Of a DNA stretch of 64,000 bases, positions 17,842-26,762 are shown in pieces. The stretch comes from Sorangium cellulosum (GTDB taxonomy: Bacteria; Myxococcota_A; Polyangia; Polyangiales; Polyangiaceae), in the NCBI RefSeq assembly GCF_002950945.1, contig NZ_CP012673.1, positions 3,762,501 through 3,826,500 on the forward strand, read 5' to 3'. A program made the translations under genes and the position numbers. Below the pieces are notes generated by a model. The model saw only the letters and a program-made list of their open reading frames with translations, ran no database searches and had not been told where the DNA came from. Every line of letters begins with the position of its first letter. Positions within the stretch are counted from its first letter, which is position 1.

Positions 17842-18663
17842 ATGAGTGGGGACCCAACCGCGACCGAGCCCGCGCTGCAGCCGTCGACATCCCGCCTTCA
17901 GGAAAACGGCTTGCCGGGTGCGGCGAGCGACGCGCCGGTCGCCGCCGCGGTCGTCACCCTCTCGTCCGGGCGGCGTTACGAGATCGAGGCGACCCCGTCG
18001 GGGGATCGGCTCATCGTCCGCGGAAAGGGGGGTGGGCCCGTCCTCCAGGTGGAGATCACCGACGCTGGCCCGGTGCTGACGTTCGCGGCGCCGGACGGCG
18101 ATCGCGCGCCCTCGTCGCGCGGCGCCTGGGAGGCCGAGTCCTCCGTGCCGCCGGGGCGCGCAGCCGCCGCGCCGCGATCGGCGATCGTCCCCCTGCCGCG
18201 CTCCGCGGAGAACGAGGCCGACGAGCCGGTCGAGGTGCCGCGGGCCATGCCGCTGCCCTCCATCAAGATGCCGGCGGAGGCCGAGCCGTTCCACCTCGAC
18301 GGCGGCAGCGCCCGGTCGGGGGTCACCTCGCGGCGGCCTCCCGGCGAGACCGGCGCCGCCCCGGCCGCGCGGGGGACCTCGGGCTTCGCGGCCGCGGGGC
18401 CGGCCTCGGAGCGGGACCCCTCGGGGGGGCGACGCGGGCTGCCCTCGCTCACCCTGGAGCAGTACGCGGTCCTCTGCGCCGAGGCCTCCCTCGGCGTGGC
18501 CTCGCTGTTCGACCGGGCGCTCCTGCGCCACGGCATCGCCGACCGGGACCTCTGGAAGGCGGTCGACCGCAGCTGGCAGGAGCGGCTCGAGCGCGAGCCG
18601 ATCCTCACGCTGCGCTGGATGGAGCTCACGACGCGCTACCGCGAGCACCTGACGCGCCGGTAG
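17842..18663 (+). CDS. Hypothetical protein with disordered middle
   Basis: This 273-residue protein starts MSGDPTATEPALQPSTSRLQ. An N-terminal beta-like segment near residues 38-85 (VVTLSSGRRYEIEATPSGDR, GGPVLQVEITDAGPVLTFAA) could be a small beta domain. It is followed by about 120 residues of Pro/Ala/Glu-rich disordered sequence. The C-terminal helical block, from about residue 205, contains SLTLEQYAVLCAEASLGVAS and DRDLWKAVDRSWQERLEREP. I recognise no family. The same reading frame is open further upstream to 17767. It lies 264 bases before the SNF2 helicase on the same strand. Confidence 0.7.
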   Translation: MSGDPTATEPALQPSTSRLQENGLPGAASDAPVAAAVVTLSSGRRYEIEATPSGDRLIVRGKGGGPVLQVEITDAGPVLTFAAPDGDRAPSSRGAWEAESSVPPGRAAAAPRSAIVPLPRSAENEADEPVEVPRAMPLPSIKMPAEAEPFHLDGGSARSGVTSRRPPGETGAAPAARGTSGFAAAGPASERDPSGGRRGLPSLTLEQYAVLCAEASLGVASLFDRALLRHGIADRDLWKAVDRSWQERLEREPILTLRWMELTTRYREHLTRR

Positions 18664-18927
18664 CGCCCGCGCGGGCGCCCCGCGCCGCCCCGCGCCCGCG
18701 GAGCTCGCCTTCCCGGGCCGCACGGCCGGGGAATTCTGCTAGAGCAGCGCTCCTTTCACGCCGAGGCAAGCCCCTCGGAACCTGGAACCGAGGCGGCGGA
18801 GCAAGACGCCTGATACGCTTCCCGATCTCTCCGCTTCCTGTGAACATCCTCAAGAAGTGGTGCCGGTCGCCGGTCCAGAGAGCGCGCTCATCGCGCCCCG
18901 GGCCGGGCGAGGGCGTCTGGAGTCGCC

Positions 18928-21900
18928 GTGCAGGGTCTTCTCGAAGCCATCCGCAAAGCCTGTCTTCCGGGCCTCTGGTCGCAGGGGGTGAAGCTCGCCC
19001 GCGAGGGCGCCGCCTTCGGCCGGGAGGACCGCGGCGAGGCCGTCCTGATCCGCGTCAAGGCGCCCGGCCAGATCGTCGCGCCCAGCGTCACCCTCTACCC
19101 CGCGGACGCCGAGTGGACGTGCGATTGCGGCGGCAAGGTCGACCCCTGCGCGCACGTCGTCGCCGCGGCCATCGCGCTCTCGCAGGCGCCCGCGGCGGGC
19201 GCGTCGCCGGCGTCGGGCGCGTCGCCGGCGTCGGGCGCGTCGCCGGCGTCGGGCGCGGCGCCCGCGTCGGGCCGCGTGGGCGTCGGGCCCGCCCCCGCGC
19301 CGGCGCGGCTGCGTTACCGGCTCCGGCGCAAGGGCCTCGTGCTCGCGCTCGAGCGGATGATCGTGCACGCGAGCGGCGCCGAGGAGCCGCTCCGGTTCTC
19401 GCTCGCCAGCGTCGCCGGGCGCGCCCAGCGCGGGCCCGCGTCCGAGGGCCGGCCCGGACCGAAGCCGCCCGATCTCTACCCCACGCACGAGGACCTCGCG
19501 ATCGACCGCCTCGTGGGCGCGAAGCAGCACGGCTACTTCCCCTCGGATCGCCAGCCCGAGCTCTTCGCCGCGCTCGCCGGCGTCGCCGACGTGGAGCTCG
19601 ACGGCGCGCCCGTCCGCGTCTCCAGCGAGGCGATCGGCCCCCGCGCCACGGTGCGCGACCACGACGACGGCGCCGCGCTCCTCGTGGAGCGGGACCCGCG
19701 CATCGACGAGGTGATCGCGTCCGGCGTCGTCCGGTGCGGCGGCACGCTCCACCTGCTCCGGGAGACGGACCTCACCGGCCCGAAGCTCGAGCGGCTGCCG
19801 CTCCGGCGGGTGTTCGCGCGCGCGGACCTCGGCAAGCTCGTGACCCAGGTCCTGCCCGAGCTGCAGAAGCGCGTCCCGGTCACGGTGCAGAGCCAGCGGC
19901 TGCCCCGCGCAGGCGGCGCGTCCCGCCCGCGGATCCTCCTCGAGCTCAGCCAGAAGGACCACACGCTCTCGGTCGTGCCCAGCCTCGTGTACGGCGATCC
20001 GCCGGAGGCGCGCATCGAGAACGGGCGGCTCGTGCACCTGTCCGGCCCCGTGCCCGTCCGCGACGAGGCCGCCGAGCGCGAGCTGCTCATCCGCCTGCGC
20101 GACGAGCTCCACCTCATCCCGGGCCGCCGGGTCGACTTCGACGGCGCCGAGGCGATCCGCTTCGCCTCGCGCCTCGAGGCGTGGGACGCGCGCGCCTTCG
20201 CCGACGCGCGCGGCGAGCTCTTCGGCAAGGCCGAGCTCGTGCCGCGCTTCGTCATCAACGACCGCGCCTTCGACGTCGAGTTCACGCTCTCGGCGGGGCG
20301 GGACGACGGGGAGGCCGAGGAGGGCGCGGGCGCGCCGCCGAAGCGCGCGGACGCCGCGGCCGTGATCCGCGCGTGGCAGGACGGCCTGCCGCTCGTGCCG
20401 CTGCTCGGCGGCGGGTGGGCGCCGCTGCCCTCGGCGTGGCTCGAGAAGTACGGCGCCCGCGTCGCCGACCTGCTCGCGGCGCGGCGCGACGACAAGGAGG
20501 TGCCGCCCGCGGCGCTGCCGGCGCTCGCCGCGCTGTGCGACGAGATCGAGCACCCGCGCCCGTCCGGCTTCGACCGGCTGATGCCGCTGCTCGACGGCTT
20601 CGCGTCGCTCCCGGAGGCGCCGCTGCCGCCCGACCTGACCGCGACGTTGCGCCCCTACCAGCGCCGCGGCGTCGACTGGCTCTCGTTCCTGCGCGACGCC
20701 GGCCTCGGGGCGGTGCTCGCCGACGACATGGGGCTCGGCAAGACGCTGCAGACGCTCTGCGCCCTGCGCGGCCGCACGCTCGTCGTGTGCCCGCGCAGCG
20801 TCGTCCACAACTGGGCCGACGAGATCCGGCGCTTCCGCCCCGGCCTCCGGTTCGCGATCTACCACGGCGCGCGGCGCGCGCTGGATCCCGCGGCCGACAT
20901 CACGCTGACCACCTACGCCGTGCTCCGCAACGACGTCGAGCTGCTCGCGGCGCAGGCCTGGGACGTGGTGGTGCTGGACGAGGCGCAGGCGATCAAGAAC
21001 CCCGACAGCCAGGCCGCGCGGGCGGCATTCGCGCTGCGCGCCGACCTGCGCGTGGCGCTGAGCGGCACGCCGGTCGAGAACCGGCTCGACGAGCTCTGGA
21101 GCCTGCTCCACTTCACGAACCGCGGCCTGCTCGGCGGGCGCAGCGCCTTCCAGGATCGCTACGGCCGGCCGATCGCCGACGGCGTGCAGGGCGCGGCGGC
21201 CGAGCTGCGGCAGAAGATCCGCCCCTTCGTGCTGCGGCGGCTGAAGCGCGAGGTGGCGCCCGAGCTGCCGCCGCGCTCGGAGATGGTGCTCTACTGCGAG
21301 CTCGAGGAGGCCGAGCGCGAGCTCTACGACGCGGTGCACGCGGCCACCCGCAAGGACGTGGTGGCGAAGCTCGCCGCGGGGGCGAGCGTCATGGCGGCGC
21401 TGGAGGCGCTGCTCCGCCTCCGCCAGGCGGCGTGCCACCCCGCGCTGATCCCGGGCTCGTACGTCGGCGAGGCGGGCGCGGCGCAGGCGGCGCGGACGGC
21501 GCCCTCCGCGAAGGTGACGCGGCTGCTCGAGGCGCTCGAGGAGTGCGTGGCGGACGGCCACAAGGCGCTCGTCTTCTCGCAGTGGACGTCGCTGCTCGAC
21601 CTCGTCGAGCCGCACCTCGCCGAGGCGGGGATCTCGTTCACGCGCCTGGACGGCTCGACGCGCGACCGCGGCGGCGTGGTCGCGGAGTTCCAGTCGGCGG
21701 GCGGCCCTCCGGTGATGCTCATCTCGCTCAAGGCGGGCGGCACGGGCCTGAACCTCACCGCGGCGGATCACGTGTTCCTGCTCGACCCCTGGTGGAACCC
21801 GGCGGTCGAGGATCAGGCGGCGGACCGCGCCCACCGCATCGGACAGCACCGGCCGGTGATGGTCCACCGGCTCGTCGCGAAGGACACGGTGGAGGAGGGG

Positions 21901-22008
21901 ATCCTCGCGCTCCAGGATCGCAAGCGCGCGATCGCGGGGGCGGCGCTGGGCGAGGCGGACAAGGCGGTCTCGCTCACGCGGGAGGATCTGCTCGCGCTGC
22001 TGGGATGA
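18928..22008 (+). CDS. SWIM-zinc-finger SNF2-family helicase (HepA/RapA-like)
   Basis: This is a 1026-residue DNA or RNA-polymerase-associated translocase. An N-terminal SWIM zinc finger (CDCGGKVDPCAHVVAA, residues about 65-80) is followed by a Ser/Ala/Gly repeat linker. The SNF2 ATPase occupies the last about 470 residues: LRPYQRRGVDWLSFL, LADDMGLGKTLQTL (Walker A), VVVLDEAQAIKNPDS (motif II, DEAQ), VALSGTPVENRLDELWS, then KALVFSQWTSLLDLV, LISLKAGGTGLNLTAADHVF and DRAHRIGQHRPV (motifs IV-VI). All ATPase motifs are intact. The GTG at 18928 follows GGAG at good spacing. The middle 300 residues match the long spacer of bacterial SNF2 proteins with SWIM domains. Its role is probably chromatin or transcription remodelling; partners are unknown. 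Confidence 0.92.
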   Translation: MQGLLEAIRKACLPGLWSQGVKLAREGAAFGREDRGEAVLIRVKAPGQIVAPSVTLYPADAEWTCDCGGKVDPCAHVVAAAIALSQAPAAGASPASGASPASGASPASGAAPASGRVGVGPAPAPARLRYRLRRKGLVLALERMIVHASGAEEPLRFSLASVAGRAQRGPASEGRPGPKPPDLYPTHEDLAIDRLVGAKQHGYFPSDRQPELFAALAGVADVELDGAPVRVSSEAIGPRATVRDHDDGAALLVERDPRIDEVIASGVVRCGGTLHLLRETDLTGPKLERLPLRRVFARADLGKLVTQVLPELQKRVPVTVQSQRLPRAGGASRPRILLELSQKDHTLSVVPSLVYGDPPEARIENGRLVHLSGPVPVRDEAAERELLIRLRDELHLIPGRRVDFDGAEAIRFASRLEAWDARAFADARGELFGKAELVPRFVINDRAFDVEFTLSAGRDDGEAEEGAGAPPKRADAAAVIRAWQDGLPLVPLLGGGWAPLPSAWLEKYGARVADLLAARRDDKEVPPAALPALAALCDEIEHPRPSGFDRLMPLLDGFASLPEAPLPPDLTATLRPYQRRGVDWLSFLRDAGLGAVLADDMGLGKTLQTLCALRGRTLVVCPRSVVHNWADEIRRFRPGLRFAIYHGARRALDPAADITLTTYAVLRNDVELLAAQAWDVVVLDEAQAIKNPDSQAARAAFALRADLRVALSGTPVENRLDELWSLLHFTNRGLLGGRSAFQDRYGRPIADGVQGAAAELRQKIRPFVLRRLKREVAPELPPRSEMVLYCELEEAERELYDAVHAATRKDVVAKLAAGASVMAALEALLRLRQAACHPALIPGSYVGEAGAAQAARTAPSAKVTRLLEALEECVADGHKALVFSQWTSLLDLVEPHLAEAGISFTRLDGSTRDRGGVVAEFQSAGGPPVMLISLKAGGTGLNLTAADHVFLLDPWWNPAVEDQAADRAHRIGQHRPVMVHRLVAKDTVEEGILALQDRKRAIAGAALGEADKAVSLTREDLLALLG
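19198..19269 (+). repeat. 18-base tandem repeat in the SNF2 gene
   Basis: Three near-identical copies and a fourth degenerate copy of ggcgcgtcgccggcgtcg encode GASPAS units between the SWIM finger and the next domain. The period is a multiple of three, so copy-number change would keep the frame and alter linker length. Confidence 0.7.
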
Positions 22009-22114
22009 CGCGCTTCCCGGCCGCGCCCGGGGCGTCGCCGCCGCGGCGGCGACGCCGAACGAGCCCGGCGCGCGCGGTTGCAGGGGTCGAGCTGCCATGG
22101 GATGAGCGCCTGCG

Positions 22115-22618
22115 ATGCGAACCTCCCGCCTGCCCCTCGCCGCGCTGCTGACGTCGCTCGCCGCGTGCACCGTCAACGGTCCGCGAGAGCCCGCGCCCGA
22201 GCCGGCGCCGACCGCGACGGCGCCGACCACCGCCGCGCCGACCGCGCCGACCGCGCCGCCGACGTCGAGCGCGCCGCCGGCGCAGGCATCCGGAGACGAG
22301 GCGCTGCTCGGCTCCTGGACGTCGGCCGCGTGCGCGCCGCGCAAGTACGAGCGTGTGCTCTCCTTCGGAAAGGACGGCAGCTTCACCGCGGAAGATCGCG
22401 TCTCCCCCTGTCCGCCGAAGGTGGCGTGCGTCTGGTCGGGCATCGTCCATCACAAGGGCACGTTCAAGCGCTCCGGCGGCACGATCGCGCTCTCGGTCGC
22501 CGAGGCGTCGCAGGGGCGGGGCGCTCAGCCGTTCCCGGCCACGCTCGCCGTCGATCCCAGGACGGGAGTCCCCGCCGAGACAGGCGAGGACGGCAAGCTC
22601 TGCCCGTACCAGCGCTGA
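22115..22618 (+). CDS. Small putative lipoprotein
   Basis: This 167-residue protein starts MRTSRLPLAALLTSLAAC, a compact lipoprotein signal with LAAC as the lipobox. A Thr/Pro/Ala spacer of about 40 residues follows. A small domain from about residue 60 (DEALLGSWTSAACAPRKYER, VLSFGKDGSFTAEDRVSPCP) resembles lipocalin-like or META-type domains with the G-x-W start. Four cysteines in the domain could pair. Function is unknown. It lies 106 bases after the SNF2 gene and 64 bases before the SDR gene on the same strand. Confidence 0.75.
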   Translation: MRTSRLPLAALLTSLAACTVNGPREPAPEPAPTATAPTTAAPTAPTAPPTSSAPPAQASGDEALLGSWTSAACAPRKYERVLSFGKDGSFTAEDRVSPCPPKVACVWSGIVHHKGTFKRSGGTIALSVAEASQGRGAQPFPATLAVDPRTGVPAETGEDGKLCPYQR

Positions 22619-22682
22619 GCCGCCCCCCTCCGCGCCGGCGGTTCGCGAGAGGGGCGCCGGTGTGTTATGCACCGCCGCTTCG

Positions 22683-24302
22683 ATGAGCTCCGACCGCGAG
22701 GCCGCCGGCGCAGGCCGGCCGTTCACAGCCGCCGATCTCGACGCCTGCCTGAAGGTGCTCGAGGCGTTCGTCGACGACCGCGCGTTGCTCGCCGGCGTCA
22801 GCGCCGAGGACCGCCGCCGGCTCCTGCTCGCCGCCGGCCGCGTCTCGCGCCCCGAGCGCGCCGAGCAGCGCGAGCTCGCCAGGGCCTTCCGCAAGAGCGA
22901 CCGGCGCGCGCAGCGGTCCGCCGACACCGCGATCCTCGACGCCGCCGGCATCCGCGTCGCCCGCCGCGAGCCCGTGTTCCGCACGCCGGACGCGCCCGCC
23001 CTCTCCCCGTCCACGGCCGTCGCCCCCGTCGCCCCGGCGGTCGACCCCGCCGCCGCCCCGGCGGTCGACCCCGCCGCCCCGGCCATCGACCCCGCCGACG
23101 AGCCTGCGCCGCCGTCCGACGCCGGCGCGCCGGAGCTCGCGCGGCCGCGCAAGTGTTATGTCTGCAAGGCCGAGTTCCGGAAGGTGCACTTCTTCTATGA
23201 CTCCATGTGCACCCCCTGCGGCGACTTCAACTACACGAAGCGCAGCCAGACCGCGCCGCTCGACGGCCGCGTCGCGCTGGTCACGGGCGCCCGCGTCAAG
23301 ATCGGCTACCAGGCGGCGATCATGCTGCTCCGCGCCGGCGCGCGGGTGATCGTCACGACCCGCTTCCCGCACGACGCGGCCCGCCGCTTCTCGGCCGAGC
23401 GCGACTTCGACGTCTGGGGCGCGCGGCTCTCGATCTACGGCCTCGACCTCCGCCACACGCCGAGCGTCGAGCTCTTCACGCGCCACCTCCTCCGCACGCT
23501 CGACCGGCTCGACTTCGTCCTCAACAACGCCTGTCAGACCGTGCGGCGCCCGCCGGGCTTCTATTCCCACCTCATCGAGGGCGAGACCGCACCCGTCCGC
23601 GCCCTCCCGGGGAGCGCGCAGCCGCTGCTCCGCGACTACGACGTGCTCCGGGAGCGCGGCACGCTCCCCCTCGTCGCCGGCGGCGACCCCTCCGCCGGCA
23701 TCCGCGAGCCCGCGCTGCTCTCCCAGATCCCCGGCCCCGGGGACGAGCCGCTCGACGAGGTGCTCTTTCCGAGGGGCCGTTACGACGCCGACCTCCAGCA
23801 GGTCGATCTCCGGAGCATGAACAGCTGGCGGCTGACGCTCGCCGAGGTCCCCACCGTCGAGCTGCTCGAGGTCCAGCTCGTGAATGCCGTCGCCCCCTTC
23901 GTGCTGAACTCTCGGCTGAAGCCGCTCATGCTGCGCCAGCCGACGTTCGATCGGCACATCGTCAACGTCTCGGCAATGGAGGGGCAGTTCTACCGCCGGT
24001 ACAAGACGGACAGGCACCCTCACACCAACATGGCGAAAGCCGCGCTCAACATGATGACGCGCACCTCCGCGCCCGACTACGCGAAGGACGGCATCTTCAT
24101 GAACAGCGTCGATACGGGCTGGGTCACGGACGAGGACCCCGCGGCCCTCGCCGCCCGCAAGCTGGAGGAGCACGGCTTCCACCCGCCGCTCGACATCGTC
24201 GACGGCGCCGCCCGCATCTGCGACCCCATCTTCTCCGGGCTGCTCACCGGCCAGCACCGCTACGGCCAGTTCCTCAAGGACTACATGCCTGCCGACTGGT
24301 GA
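22683..24302 (+). CDS. Zinc-ribbon SDR-family protein with altered catalytic motifs
   Basis: This is a 539-residue protein. The N-terminal about 150 residues are helical then Pro/Ala-rich. At about 156 comes a two-pair cysteine motif, CYVCK then MCTPCGDFNY, a likely zinc ribbon. A short-chain dehydrogenase fold follows: GRVALVTGARVKIGYQAAIM, FVLNNACQTVRRPPGF, NVSAMEGQFY and TNMAKAALNMMTRT. The nucleotide motif is TGxxxKIG rather than TGxxxGIG. At the YxxxK position the sequence reads TNMAK, so the catalytic Tyr is replaced by Thr while Lys is kept. A long insertion separates strand 4 from the catalytic Ser. NAD(P) binding is possible, but classical SDR chemistry is doubtful. It is followed at once by a short inverted repeat. 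Confidence 0.82.
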   Translation: MSSDREAAGAGRPFTAADLDACLKVLEAFVDDRALLAGVSAEDRRRLLLAAGRVSRPERAEQRELARAFRKSDRRAQRSADTAILDAAGIRVARREPVFRTPDAPALSPSTAVAPVAPAVDPAAAPAVDPAAPAIDPADEPAPPSDAGAPELARPRKCYVCKAEFRKVHFFYDSMCTPCGDFNYTKRSQTAPLDGRVALVTGARVKIGYQAAIMLLRAGARVIVTTRFPHDAARRFSAERDFDVWGARLSIYGLDLRHTPSVELFTRHLLRTLDRLDFVLNNACQTVRRPPGFYSHLIEGETAPVRALPGSAQPLLRDYDVLRERGTLPLVAGGDPSAGIREPALLSQIPGPGDEPLDEVLFPRGRYDADLQQVDLRSMNSWRLTLAEVPTVELLEVQLVNAVAPFVLNSRLKPLMLRQPTFDRHIVNVSAMEGQFYRRYKTDRHPHTNMAKAALNMMTRTSAPDYAKDGIFMNSVDTGWVTDEDPAALAARKLEEHGFHPPLDIVDGAARICDPIFSGLLTGQHRYGQFLKDYMPADW

Positions 24303-24330
24303 CCGCCGCTCTGGGACGCATGTCCCAGAG
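24300..24330 (+). repeat. Copy 1 of a short repeat flanking the antiporter/regulator unit (contains a 22-base near-palindrome)
   Basis: The sequence from the SDR stop codon onward matches 27630-27660 at 26 of 31 positions, both beginning at a TGA stop. In this copy, CTCTGGGAC (24309-24317) and GTCCCAGAG (24322-24330) are perfect inverted arms around GCAT, so it could also fold as a hairpin at the end of the SDR transcript. Confidence 0.65.
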
Positions 24331-24492
24331 GCGGATGAAAGCGGCGCTAGCGCCGCGCGCTGCTCCCCCCGAGACGCGCCCGTCTGCCACACTTTCCTGC
24401 TTCTCTCCACCCCCGCCGACACTGCCCGACTGCCCCGTACGTCCGCGGCTCCGCGCCCGCGGCACGCGCTCTGACGCCCTGCGTCCGTCCGC

Positions 24493-24520
24493 TTGACAGC
24501 GTCGCAACCCTGCTGATAAG
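24493..24520 (+). promoter_or_regulatory. Sigma-70-like promoter for the antiporter operon
   Basis: TTGACA at 24493-24498 is a perfect -35 box. GATAAG at 24515-24520 is a 4-of-6 match to a -10 box with a 16-base spacer. It lies 37-64 bases before the GTG start at 24557, a normal distance. Confidence 0.55.
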
Positions 24521-24541
24521 CGATCACTTAACACTTATCAG
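24513..24541 (+). promoter_or_regulatory. Inverted-repeat operator overlapping the -10 box
   Basis: CTGATAAG (24513-24520) and CTTATCAG (24534-24541) are perfect inverted arms separated by 13 bases. The left arm covers the -10 box and the right arm runs into the AGGAGGG ribosome site at 24540-24546. This position suits a repressor. The XRE regulator encoded by the second gene of the unit is the natural candidate, which would make this autoregulation. Confidence 0.6.
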
Positions 24542-24556
24542 GAGGGAGCGTCCGCC

Positions 24557-26758
24557 GTGGAGGTACTGATTCACAATCCGCTGACCCGCTTCCTCATCCA
24601 GGCGTTCTTGATCATCGCCTGCGCGCGCCTCGTGGGGCTGATCGCCCGCAGGCTGGAGCAGCCGATGGTCATCGCCGAGGTCACGGCGGGCATCCTGCTC
24701 GGCCCCTCGCTGTTCGGCTGGCTCTTCCCGGAGACGTCCGCGGTCATCTTCGCCGAGCAGTCGCTGCCGCTGCTCAAGCTGGTGAGCGAGGTCGGGCTCA
24801 TCGTCTTCATGTTCCTCATCGGGCTGGAGCTCGACCCGAAGCTGCTCCGCGGGCGCGGCCACGCCTCGGTCATCATCAGCCACACCAGCATCGTCGTGCC
24901 TTTCGCGCTCGGCGGCCTGCTCGCGCTCTACCTGTACCCGCGCCTCTCCGAGAGCTCCGTCCCCTTCAGCTCGTTCACGCTGTTCATGGGTGCGGCCATG
25001 AGCATCACCGCCTTCCCCGTGCTCGCGCGCATCCTCACGGAGCGGCGCCTGCTCAAGTCGAAGGTCGGCGCGCTCACGATCACCTGCGCCGCCGTGGACG
25101 ACGTGACCGCCTGGTGCATCCTCGCGTTCGTCGTCTCGATCACGCGCGCCACCGGCCTCGTGAGCGCCGTTTGGACCACGGTCTTCGCCTGCGCCTACAT
25201 CGGCGGCATGCTGGTCGTGGTCCGACCGTTCCTGAACCGGCTCGGGGAGCGCGGCGGCAGCAAGGAAGGGCTCTCGCAGGACCTCGTCGCCGTCACGCTC
25301 CTCCTGCTCATCGTGTCGAGCTGGACGACCGAGATGATCGGCATCCACCCGCTGTTCGGCGCCTTCATGCTGGGCGCGATCATGCCGAAGGGCACGAGCT
25401 TCGCGCAGAGCCTCGCCGAGAAGCTCGAGGACTTCGCGGTGGTCTTCCTGCTCCCGCTCTTCTTCGCCTACAGCGGGCTGCGCACCCACATCGGGCTGCT
25501 CAACTCGGCCGACGGCTGGCTGATGTGCGGCCTCATCATCGTGGTCGCCTGCGTCGGCAAGTTCGGCGGCAGCACCGTGGCCGCCCGGCTCACGGGCCTC
25601 CGCTGGCGCGAGGCGAGCGCGCTCGGCATCCTCATGAACACCCGCGGCCTGATGGAGCTCATCGTCCTGAACCTCGGGCTCGATCTCGGCATCATCTCGC
25701 CCAAGCTGTTCACGATGATGGTGCTCATGGCGCTGGTCACCACGTTCATGACCACACCGCTCCTGCGCTGGATCTACCCGCCGGAGGAGCTCGCCAAGGA
25801 GCTCATCGACGCGCCGGGCCAGACGCCGCTCCCCGCCGCGGCGGCGGAGGTCTACACCGTGCTCATGTGCGTCTCCTACGAGCGCACCGGCCCGGGCATG
25901 GTGACGCTCGCGAGCGCGCTCGCCCGCCGCGGCCCCGACGCGCGGCGCCTCTACGCGCTGCGCCTCATCCCGCCGACCGACCGCAACTCGTTCTACGTGA
26001 ACCAGGCGCCCGAGCAGCAGGGGGCGACCGCGCTCACACCGCTGCTCGCGCGGGCCCAGGAGCTCGACGTCGAGGTCCGGCCGCTCTCCTTCGTCTCGCC
26101 CAAGCCGAGCCTCGACATCTGCAACGTCGCCGACGTGAAGCAGGCCGACCTCGTGCTGGTCGGGTGGCACAAGCCGCTGTTCAGCCAGACCGCGCTCGGC
26201 GGCACCGTCTACGAGGTCATGCGCTGCGCCCGCACCGACGTCGGCGTGCTCATCGACCGCGGGCTCAAGGAGGTCCGCCGGCTGCTCGTCCCCTTCCACG
26301 GCACGGCGCACGACAAGGCGGCGCTCGGTCTCGCCCGCCGGCTGGCGCAGGAGGTCGGCGCCGACGTCACCATCCTCCACGTGGTCAAGCCGACGCGCAG
26401 GGCCGGCGACGCGCCGCTCGGCGCGCAGGAGACGGTGGACCAGGTGTTCGAGGGCGAGGAGGGCGACGCGCTGCGGAAGTCCAAGGTGACGCTCAAGGTG
26501 GTCGAGCACGACTCGCCCGCCGCGGCCGCGGTGGACGAGGCGGCGCGCGGCTACGACCTCGTCCTGGTCGGCGTGGGGCCCGAGTGGGGCCTCGCGCAGC
26601 GCCGGTTCGGCATGCGCGCCGAGCACATCATCCAGGGGTGCCCGACCTCGCTGCTCGTCGTGCGCCACCACGAGCCCGCCACGGCGCCCGCCACGGCGCC
26701 GGCGCCGGCGGCGAAGGTCTTCGCGCTCGCGTCCGAGCCCGAGCCCGATCGCACCTGA
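24557..26758 (+). CDS. CPA2-family cation/proton antiporter with C-terminal universal-stress domains
   Basis: This is a 733-residue Kef/NapA-type antiporter in the inner membrane. Residues about 8-405 hold about 12 membrane segments, including VTAGILLGPSLFGWLF, GLIVFMFLIGLELDP, GAAMSITAFPVLARI, CAAVDDVTAWCIL (the paired acidic site of CPA2), HPLFGAFMLGAIMPKG and GILMNTRGLMELIVLN. Residues about 430-700 form two universal-stress-protein-like modules; the second ends with ADVTILHVVK and GCPTSLLVVRHH. No RCK/TrkA-N domain is present. The GTG start follows AGGAGGG by about 10 bases. The next gene begins 4 bases after the stop, so the two form an operon behind an operator. It probably exchanges Na or K for H under stress, gated by nucleotide binding to the C-terminal part. 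Confidence 0.93.
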   Translation: MEVLIHNPLTRFLIQAFLIIACARLVGLIARRLEQPMVIAEVTAGILLGPSLFGWLFPETSAVIFAEQSLPLLKLVSEVGLIVFMFLIGLELDPKLLRGRGHASVIISHTSIVVPFALGGLLALYLYPRLSESSVPFSSFTLFMGAAMSITAFPVLARILTERRLLKSKVGALTITCAAVDDVTAWCILAFVVSITRATGLVSAVWTTVFACAYIGGMLVVVRPFLNRLGERGGSKEGLSQDLVAVTLLLLIVSSWTTEMIGIHPLFGAFMLGAIMPKGTSFAQSLAEKLEDFAVVFLLPLFFAYSGLRTHIGLLNSADGWLMCGLIIVVACVGKFGGSTVAARLTGLRWREASALGILMNTRGLMELIVLNLGLDLGIISPKLFTMMVLMALVTTFMTTPLLRWIYPPEELAKELIDAPGQTPLPAAAAEVYTVLMCVSYERTGPGMVTLASALARRGPDARRLYALRLIPPTDRNSFYVNQAPEQQGATALTPLLARAQELDVEVRPLSFVSPKPSLDICNVADVKQADLVLVGWHKPLFSQTALGGTVYEVMRCARTDVGVLIDRGLKEVRRLLVPFHGTAHDKAALGLARRLAQEVGADVTILHVVKPTRRAGDAPLGAQETVDQVFEGEEGDALRKSKVTLKVVEHDSPAAAAVDEAARGYDLVLVGVGPEWGLAQRRFGMRAEHIIQGCPTSLLVVRHHEPATAPATAPAPAAKVFALASEPEPDRT

Positions 26759-26762
26759 GCCC

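Noticed and set aside
18850..22443. 1197-codon open frame on the minus strand opposite the SNF2 gene
   Set aside because: Codon and residue composition are shadow-like, while the plus strand has all helicase motifs in order. The same reasoning removes the long frames opposite the antiporter, TonB receptor, FHA-ABC, OmpA, DUF255, FAAL and Gld genes.
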